The position numbers and the translations under genes are program-made. Of a DNA stretch of 64,000 bases, positions 11,335 through 21,600 are shown one piece after another (position 1 is the stretch's first letter; each line of letters opens with the position of its first letter). This DNA comes from Enchytraeus crypticus (taxonomy: Eukaryota; Annelida; Clitellata; Enchytraeida; Enchytraeidae): positions 310,001-374,000 of the forward strand of contig CAJHZI010000498.1 in NCBI GenBank assembly GCA_905160935.1, in the 5' to 3' direction. Under the pieces are notes generated by a model. That model was not told the DNA's origin. It saw nothing but the letters and a program-made list of their open reading frames with translations, and did no database searches.

Positions 11335-12262
11335 TCTCTCTCTTAGTGCACTGCCTACTGGCAGGTCCATGGCATATAACGCCTCCACTCTTCTCTTTCT
11401 TCAGCTTTTCGCTTCACTTCCACATATGAGTGGGTCTTTAAATCATCTAACATACCTAATCTTGGCCTGCCCCTGCCACTTTTTCCTTCAATTCTACCTT
11501 ATATAACCTCTCTTTTAATAGACCTTCCACCTTAGAATGTGTCCTATTCATCTCTTCTTCTACCTTATATAACCTCTTTTAATAGACCTTCCACCTTAGA
11601 ATGTGTCCTATTCATCTCTTCTTCATATTTCTTAATACATTTATCAACTGTCTATCTGTGCCAACTCTCTCCAGGACTTTCTCATTTATAACCTTTTGGG
11701 TCCAGCTAATCCTCTCCATTCTTCTCCAAATCCACATCTCCAATGCCTCCAGTTTCCTAATATCTTAGTTTTCACTTTCTTTATCTTTGTGTCTTTCTTT
11801 AGACTTTTTGTTAATAGTTATTTTCTACTACCAAATGCCGCTTTTGCTTGTGCAATCCTACTGCATATTTCCGTCTCACATTTCCCGTCATCGGTTAGAG
11901 TATGACCCAAATATTTGAAACTCCTTACCTGTTCCAATTTCGTATCATTTATTGTGATATTAACTTCACTTTTATTATTGGACACTCTCATAACCTTGGT
12001 CTTTTTTGTATTAGTCTTCAAGACATATCTCAAAGCCGTATCATTCAGCCTATCCATTATCTTCTGCAATCCAATCTCGCTGCCCGCTACCATTCTTTGG
12101 TCATCTGCAAATCGTAAATCTTGTAACAAATTCCCTTCTACTTTTACTCGTTCTTCCAAGTCTTCCGTGGCTTTATCCATCATTGCCTCGGCGTAAATGT
12201 TAAACAGCAGCGGCGAAATGCTACAACCTTGTCTTACTCCACGTCCTATTTCACCTTCTTCT
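11335..12262 (-). mobile_element. 5'-truncated RTE-type LINE (reverse transcriptase fragment)
   Basis: Minus strand encodes GVRQGCSISPLLFNIYAEAM, LRFADDQRMVAGSE (catalytic FADD), GLQKIMDRLNDTA and SFKYLGHTLTDDGKCETEI, the palm, thumb and YLG motifs of RTE reverse transcriptases. Downstream it is frameshifted and ends in the agtgcactgcctactggcag 3' sequence next to a (CT) tract. Confidence 0.85.
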
Positions 12263-13440
12263 GAGAAAGATTATAGGAATGAAAATTAATATTATTTTTG
12301 AAAAAATATATTGTCTGGAAAAATCTTCCAATTATAGATTATTAAAGCAACCATAACAACTATTATAATAGCTCTTTCTTTGAACCTTAATTGTCAAAAA
12401 GTCAATAACCGAACTTTTTACACTACATCTATATACATGTATTGTACTTTGTGTTGTGTCAGGATCACTAAACACCATCATAAACTGCATGTGTCGGAAG
12501 AGGAGACTATAAAGCAACAACTGATTATGTCAACGTGAAACCAACTCAGAAGCCAAACTATTGCCAAGCCTTGGCTGGAGTGCTCTAAAGGCTAGAAACG
12601 TATTTAGGCTACGTGAAGCAGCACGACGTGAGTAGGAATATGCATTTTAGAGCTTCCACTTGACAGAACACCTGGATCCTTACACTTCATGTACTTTCTG
12701 TTTTTTCCTATATCGGCCTTTCCTTTTTGTAAATAGTTTCCATGGCTGACTCATATACATGAACTGCGCATGAGATCTTTGACAGTACTAATAAATAGAC
12801 CTGAATTCCGCTAGTACTCTTCCACGGACTGAATTTTCGCATTTTACTTCGTACCGTTTATTGGACGCCACACTCTGCTCATCGATTGGATTTAGTTCCT
12901 TGGTGCTCCATGCGGTCCTTGACGACAATAGCTCGTCAATGATGTTGTTGCTGTATTGTTAACCAGTATAATTGAGTTAACACTTAAAAATTTTGCATGT
13001 TGATTGTTTTCATCGGACTGGCAACACGAAAGCATACTTTAATTTTTTTGTTTAACTATTTAAAGAGGTAAATACTAGGATGATGAAGATAGAGTAACCT
13101 ATAAATAATGGCTTCGTTTTAAATATGCTTCTATATTGTTCCGCTAATTGTATGAGTTCTTGAAATGTCAATTATGGTTTTAGAACAAACTGCCGAGATC
13201 ATATCTTTTCCGTTAGATAATTTTTGGTTCACATGTTTTGAGCTACTGGGATCCATTTATGATTGAGCTGACCATAATGTAAAATCACGGACATTCACGG
13301 GACCGGTAATATGGATAATTGGCTAAATTGCCTAATGGTTTAACATGTAGTATTGAAGTGAGTCTTATAGAAATCATAACAGATAAATTTGTGTTGAACT
13401 TTTTAGGAGCCAAATATTAAACATAACACAACTTGACATA
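12263..13440. other. Intergenic, no gene seen
   Basis: A diverged SINE family A fragment is at about 13280-13370 (acattcacgggaccggt...). Otherwise I find no coding similarity or repeat. Confidence 0.5.
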
Positions 13441-13449
13441 ATAACAGTT

Positions 13450-13900
13450 AGAGTGCTGCTGTCATATATGACAACCTCGAGCACTATTGAGGCAAATCCA
13501 CAACGGGTAAAGAACGTCTAAAATGGTGCTAAGTTGAAAATCAGAAAACCATTCTAAAGATAAATAACAACTAGTGCAATTAAATAACAGACTGCTATCA
13601 CAGTAAATTAATTACTCTTGAGAGACCTAGCATAATTCGTACTGGAAACTGTTCAATCTGTTGATTAAATTGAATCTGTTGATCTTTCTTGCATGCTGTA
13701 GCATCTCAGATCTGAAATTGTCTTTCTTAAGCTCTTTGTAAGCCTCTTTTTTAGCGCAACAACAACAATTAGAATGCATGCTACTGTCATCAATGACAAC
13801 ATCGAGCACTATTGAGACAAAAGCAAGCCAGCGAGCAAAAAGAAGGGCCAGAAACCGTGCAAGTTCCAAAATCCGGAAAATCAAAGATATTTTAAAGGGA
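13450..13900. repeat. Fragments of the 'tcatcaatgacaacatcgag' repeat
   Basis: Two segments (about 13450-13540 and 13780-13880) carry gacaacatcgagcactattg followed by gagc..aaaatccgg. This is the repeated module of the 41.4-45.7 kb foldback element, so they are probably remnants of related elements. Confidence 0.6.
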
Positions 13901-14427
13901 ATTTAATGGAGGCATAAACCTGAAGTCCATATTTACTAAACAACGCCTTGATCTGCAGATCACTTATGCCTCTGTCGTGATTTGAGTGTATAGTTCATTA
14001 TTGACTTTCTAGCCCCAGGAATTGTGAAGTTTCACCATGAACAAGTGAGCCAAAACATCTTGTAACTTAACCTTAATCCTACAGTTTTTCTTAGACGTTA
14101 TAATGGCTAAAATTTTTGTTTCAATCAGGCTTTACAAGGTCTTTAATTGAAATGGATATATGGTGGCATAATGGTAATAGGACCGCGACAACATTTTTTA
14201 TTCATATATAATTATTTGTGATTATTTATTTTTTGAATATTGATCTGTATCAAAAGAAAAGACGTTATGGAACTGGTTGGTTAATATATTTATAAATTTG
14301 AAATCTCTTGTATTTCATTACAATTTTTCATATTTTCTTTCTTCTATTGTTCAAAATGATAGTATTTGAATACTTTTGTATATTTTAGATATTTCTTCTG
14401 TAACTGCTACTAATTATCACCTGCAGG

Positions 14428-14452
14428 ATGGTTTTGTATTTCACCAGTAATG
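14428..14452 (+). CDS. CCDC25: CCDC25 exon 1
   Basis: Encodes MVLYFTSN and ends AATG|gtaata leaving one base. It is very short but matches the conserved N-terminus and is phase-compatible with exon 2. The sequence just upstream, cacctgcag, could be the acceptor of a 5'UTR intron. Confidence 0.85.
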
Positions 14453-15641
14453 GTAATATGATGTTATTATTTTATCTACTGTCTGATATATCCATTTGTC
14501 TCTCCTCAGTCTGTAGTATCTAACACATAGCAGGTGCAAGGCACTAAAATCTTCCTATTCACAGTCTTCTCTCTTACTAACTAGTGGCTGTGCAAAGAAT
14601 TTTTCATTAAATGCTTGTTATTTTCTTTAATTTACTGACAATTTGTTCAGTAACTGCAGTGCTTCAAAATATCTAAATCCTATTTGAATTATTAATTTAC
14701 AAACGGGCAGTGTTGCAAAAAGTACTCTTGGTTGGTTGATAAAAGTAAAAGTAAAAAGTACTTGATCAGAATTTTGCTTAAGTAAAAAGTAAAAAGTACT
14801 CGACAAAAAAGTAGTACTTTTGAGTGAAAAGTAAAAGTACTCATGCTTATTTAAATAAACAAAATTTATACACTGAAATAATCGTTTTACAAGTTCTCAA
14901 ATTGGTTTCAAATAGCTTGATTTTATTCTAATTAAAAACGAAAACTTGAAGATAAAGGCTAATGAAAATTTAAGTTCACGTCTAAAGTTTCTGAACTAAA
15001 ATAATGTTCGATACACATGCACATGCTTCTCTGGAATTAAAAAATATTACATCATATTTAGGCCCCTTCAATAATTAAATTTAAATTAGTATGGTTGGCT
15101 AAGACTTATTTTCTGGAAGAATTTTCAAGAAAATAAGTGTCCTTTAAAAATAATAGCCTATGTATTTTAGTTCCTAATTTATTCTTAACTTTTCGAGGTC
15201 GGGCTGTTTAAATGTTGTTATACTAGTAGACAAAGAGGCCTGAACGGCTGTATGACGTAGTTCAAAGGCTCCATTTCTATAATTAACACTGTATGACGTA
15301 GGTCAAAGGCTTTATTTCTATTATTAAGCTTTGATATTTTTGCTCATAAATCATCTACAGCTGGGGATATCAACACGTGGGTTGCGAACATCTTGATTCG
15401 GTGTCACAAAATCATAGCAGCTTCCTGCTAGTAATTTCTACAATGAAAAAGCACAATTTCGCAACTTTTAGCAAAGTATGTAACTAAATCGCATCATACT
15501 ACTCTTTTTCAATCATCACTGTGAGATCAGCCGCAATATCTACTAATGCCTGCTTTAAATATCTTATAGAGCCGACAGCCATTTTCCTATTTTTCGGGCA
15601 GTAAAGTAGCAGTAAAATCACAGCGCCTCCAGGGCGTAGGG

Positions 15642-15698
<57 letters not shown>

Positions 15699-18600
15699 CA
15701 TAAATACATACATACATACATACATCTAGAGCTAGATATCTGTATGGCTAGATTCTCGGCATTATTGTTCACGTCTTTGGGCTAAAAGAAATAGTCTAGC
15801 CGCTATATGAATGTTAACATTAAAAAAGAAAAAGACTACTAAGAAAGCTCAGTGGTCGCCACCTGAAGGGAAAATATGGGGGTCGTTGGGGTAAGCAGGT
15901 TGGGTTCCACTGATCTATACTATGATAAGAAATTTCAAAGCATAATTATTGAAATGATGTAGGCCAATATACAGTAAGCCTAGGCCGATATCAAAGTTAT
16001 CAGCCTAGGCTGATATCTTTGGTTTTTGGTTACAGCTGTAACCAAAAACCAAACTAGAAACAGGAGGCTGTGATATTTTGCTATGTATTAAAAAATTTGG
16101 CGATTGGAATATCCGCAATTTTTAAAAGTAATGCGTTCTTTTCAGTTCCATGTATGAAAAGTAAAAATAAAAAGTACTACAAAAATTACTTCGTTACAAG
16201 TAAAAAGTACCCAGGCAAATTGGTTATTTCGTTACAAGTAAAAGTACCGGTTGAGTACTTTTTACTTGTAACGAAGTATTTTTACTTCGTTAATATACAA
16301 CACTGCAAACGGGGTCTAGTTATTTGAAGCAGGATGTATTTTTTTTTCCAGTAGTTTGGCTTCATTCTCATCATATACTATTGAATGTCTCAATAGCACA
16401 ATGGTTAGAGGTGTAGATAACGTCATGAAGAATTAAATGACAGACCCTGAGGTCAAGTGAACCCCCCTGGTTTCGAATCCCAGCCGCGCTGATCTGAGAG
16501 TAAAATCTCAGACATTCACTGGACTGGCTATACGGAAAATGGACAAAATTACCTAACGGATGTAACACGTGGTATTAAAAGTGATAGATATCAACGTAGT
16601 TGATCATTTCATTATAATGTGTGTTATTATTGTTATTATACCTGCTGATAATATAATATTGAATTTTCCATATAATTCTTAAATCTGTTTAAGATATGAT
16701 ATTTTCTTTTTCTTTATGAAGTGTATATTAATGCTTTTATCTCTTCTGAAATTCAACAATCTCATACATTTTACTTAAATATGTGTAATGAATTAAATTC
16801 CACAAGTTTTGAATCATAGACTTTGATCATACAAGATGCTTTTAATAAAACATTTGCAGAATTAAATTTGATTGCTTACTTATATTTGTGCTGTTTTTTC
16901 AGTTGTGTCTCCGCCATATTCTATTTACATGGGCGAGGACAAGCATGAAAGTAAGTCAGTTTTGTTAATATGCAATAGGTTGATTAACTTCTTTTTGAAC
17001 TGAATTGATTTTTTAAAATAATTACTGTAATTTTTTAAAGTAAATCGGAAAGGTGTAATAAGCTTTTAAATCAGCCCTTTTGTACTTGCTTGAATCTATC
17101 ATCTAGAAAATTTTTTTGCGTTTAAATTAGTCCATGATTTTGTCTGAGATAACTAAATTATGATATAATAATAAAGTGTTAAAATGATAATTATACTAAA
17201 ATAAAAAAGTTATGTGATGCCTTACAGTTGTGTTGATCAAGTATATATAAATATATAAAGACAGGTTTTTAAAATCAATTCTTTTTCGATTTTTTACTTA
17301 ATTATTATTGTATTTTTTTAAAATTAATTTATATAAAATGTATATTATTGTTCTTTTGTCAGGCACGATGTAGCTAATTAATCGTTTGAATGAATTCATA
17401 TTTGATATATTTTTATCCATTTGAACAGATGAGGAGCTGATTAGATGGGGTTGGCCAGAAGATGTGTGGTGAGTGGTGCTAAATATTGTCTGCAATGATT
17501 ACTAGTGGTGTTTTAGTCGTTTGTGATTAATCATTGGTGGATTAATCATGGGATTAGTAATCATTGGTGGATTAATCATGGTAGTAGTAATCATCTGTGA
17601 TAAATCATAGGTGGATTAATCATGGTGGATTAATCATTGGTGGATTAATCATGGGAATAGTAATCATCTGTGATTAGTCATTGGTGTATTGGTTGTTTGT
17701 GATTAATCATTGATGGATTAATCATGGGAGTAGTAATCATCTGTGATTAGTCATTGGTGTATTAGTCGTTTGTGATTAATCATTGGTGGATTAATCATGG
17801 GAGTAGTAATCATCTGTGATTAGTCATTGGTGGATTAGTCATTAGTGATATATTAATGGTGGATTTATCATGGGAGTAGCAATCATCTGTGATTAGTCAT
17901 CGGTGGATTAATCATTAGTGATTGATTAACAGATACAATTTTTATATGGCCGATGTGATATAATTGAAATTAACTATTCTAACCTGGAATCGATGTGTGT
18001 TTAAAGTGTTGACTTAAGCTACTGCTGAGAAATGTATTGAAAAGGCCGTCGCATTTCTTCCCCTGTAAAAATGATGATAATTGAGATGCAAAAATGAGAA
18101 TGAATTTCTATTACTGACCTGTGCTATATAGACAAACCTAATTGTTAACTGATTTAGTTTGTTTGCTTATTGCTATCATTGTTGCATTGGTTCAGTCTGC
18201 AACATCTACAGTCTACAGTCAATCATGTAGCATGCAAAAAGCCAAATTTTTGTCAAGTATTGCTCTTGTAAAGATGTAGCTAATAATTATAATTATGTTT
18301 TAATATGAAAATATAATTGATTAATGATGGCGTACATGTCATCTCTGTAAGTTTTTAACCAAATGTTTTATGCGAACCTGAGTGCTTAACTTTTTAAAAG
18401 ACCTTACTAATTTGATGACGTAATATTTTGATTGCCCATCCGTATTGATGGTCAATATCACATCCCCTTTGGAAACTGTATACCAGCTCTATTTTATGCT
18501 CTTGCTCTGTATCGCATGGGTAATTGTACTTGTATTATTTTGTTGTTATTGATTATTTATAAAATATCATGTGTCAATTCCATTTCAACATAATCTACTA

Positions 18601-21600
18601 TTTGATATCTCCATTTGTCTCTCTCCTCTGTCTGTAGTATCTGCCACATTTCCGGTGCAAGGCACTAACTTCTTCCTATTCACAGTATTCTCTTGCTAAC
18701 TAGTAACTATTTACAGATTTTTTATTTTATTTCATATATTTATGCGCTTGACGTTCACCTTATTTTGTCACTTGTTGGGCATTTCTGGCAGATTGTTTCT
18801 AACTGATGTTGCTGTTCCTCTCTTTAGGTTTCATGTTGACAAGTTGTCGTCTGCTCATGTATACCTGCGGCTGCACGAGGTTCTGTGTTCACTAAATTTA
18901 CTAAATAATTAGAGTTTTCATTAATTCAGCTACAGTTCTCTCAGATGGACATATTTACATCTCAATTTCGAATTTGGTCAATTTAGGACAGAATGTAAGA
19001 TACAGGGGCTGATCCCAAATGGACTGAATGGCATACCTATGGCAAACTTGTTACTCATTCGGCCGAGAACAAATGCCTCGCTAGATGATCGAGCCTGGCC
19101 TTCTGCCGCAGCTTGCATTTGAAATGGTTTGACACCTAATAGTCTAAGACTTGAGTCTAACTATTTAGCTTTCCGTCGAGCTGTGAAAACATCATTATGG
19201 TCGCGTAGTTTTTCTACATAAAAAGCTGGTAAAGCTAAGGTTAACATCAGTTTACTCACTCGAAAGTGATGTCAGTGACGGGCGAGCCCAGGATTTGAAC
19301 CCGCATCAACTGATCCGCGGTCGAGTATCTTACCGACTTCGCCACTGGCTGGAACCGACTTCGCCAGTGGCGAAGTCGGTTCTATATATATGTGTACTAT
19401 CATTACCGACTTCGCCAGTGGCGAAGTCGGTAATGATAGTACACATGTCGGTACATGATAGTACTATACACGTATGTATGTTTTTTTTATAAGTATTTTG
19501 TATATGAAGACTTGAATGAGTGTTGCTGGATAGCGTAAAGTTCTGCTCACATGTAGAAATTTTTACCAGTTTAGATATTAATTTAAATGTAATTGTTATT
19601 TAGCTCATGATTACAATTGAACTCTTCCTCTAAAGTAGTCTCGAAGACCGAGTTCGGCCATGACACTGCTAAAAAAGTTTTCGTTGTTAATAATAATAAT
19701 AAAACGTCCTAAGTTCAATGATGTCACTTTGATGGAAATTTCTTACCTTGAAACTTTGAAATCAATTACATTCATTATTAGTATTCTTATTCTTGTACTC
19801 ACTACTTGCAGATCTTGATATTTCTGACGTGCAAAATTTTGAGATTGTGACCTTTGATCAGTAGGTATGATAATTTTTAACTGCAAAGTTGGCTCTACTT
19901 TTTGATCTTTCTATAGAGTGATGCTGTTTAAGCATACTCTTTTCATTAATTTGTTTGCTGATTGCAAAATAGTTTTATCATATACTCTTTGTCTTTCAAA
20001 CTCTTTCGGAAATATGCATCATCATACTAAAGTTTGTGTTGTGATTGATTTTTAGGTTACTGGATTAATTGAATATGTTGATGTTACAGAAAGAGGAGAT
20101 AGAAGATGTTCCGCAGGCTGTTATAGTGGATTGTGTTCAGCTTTGTAAAGCAAACAGTATTCAAGGTTATATATGTTGTTTTGATGTTCTTACACAGTTC
20201 AGTATTCTTACCTGCACGATCTTAGAGATTCATTTAAATTTGTATCATTATTAAAACTTACAGCAATGTAACAAAAATTTCTATATTTTAGACAGAAATG
20301 TCACAGATATTGCTGATTTGCAGAGGTGTAGCTTCTACATCATTGTAGCCTTTATCACTAGGCTACTTGATTCTCCATCTCCACGTTGATTTAGCACCAC
20401 TGTGACATTTAAAAATTTGCAGTATATAATAGCTATAAATGTATTTATGCATTGCCAGTAGCCCTTTTTTTAATAGTCTAGCCTGTACGTTAACAGTGTT
20501 TACTTCACTTGTAGGAAATAAGAAGAATGATTTGGACGTCGTGTACACACCTTGGTCAAACTTGAAGAAAACTGCAGACATGGATGTAGGTCAAGTAGGA
20601 TTTCACAATTCCAAACAGGTTGCTATTGATATCCATCATTCAATAAAAATTTAATGTCCGATTCCTCGCCATAAGGTAATGTCAGGAATGTATAATATAA
20701 ATGTATATACGTGTGATATGTTTTCATAAGATCCATATGGCTCTTCACTCCTGTCATTGCTGTGTTATTAAAGCTGGTATGAAATGTGCTTGGCACAGGT
20801 AAGTCATATTGTATTTGTAATAATAATTATAAATACAATTTTTTTCAAATTGAGAATTATTTTTAAAAGTGATTGAAATGGTATTGTCGATGTCAGTTAT
20901 TGTGTGGAATAATGAGGTGATTAAGTGGGATTGTTAAAGTTAATTCACGTATCTCATCAGTTAATAAATAGTAGGATTTACTACCATGACTCTGACTATC
21001 TGAAACAATGGAATGATGTATTTCAATACCAATTTAACTTTTACTTTCTGGAACAATTGAGTTATATACTTAAATTATATTACAGTCGGCTTTTAATATT
21101 ACACCTCCAGTATATATAGTAGTGTAATCCAGTATAAATCTCCTGATTTGATGCCTAATCCTTAGTAACTGCCTTAACATACATAGCTGCGCAGAAATAG
21201 CTAGTTGGCACCATCCAAGTTAAATTTTCTGTAATAGTAATCTTTCACATTTTCAAGTTTTCCAGTAGTTTTAATGTTATACCTATAGGCTGACTGTTAC
21301 TGTGTAGGTACGCACAATGAGAGTTGAGAAAAGATTGAATGAGATTGTTAACCGGCTAAACAGGACAAAGGAGGAGAGGAAGCCAGACTTTAGAGCAGAG
21401 AGAGAGGAACGAGATAGAAAGGAGAGAGATGAGGTCAAGGCTAAATTAAAGAAAGACAAGCAGACTCAGAGAGAGGAAGAAGAAAGAAAAAAACAAGAGG
21501 CTGAGTTGCGGTATGTTATGTTTATTAGATTTGACACCGATTTGCACAATTATGTAATTGTGCACTATGCACGACTTAGCTGTAGTTTTTTTAATTCTAC

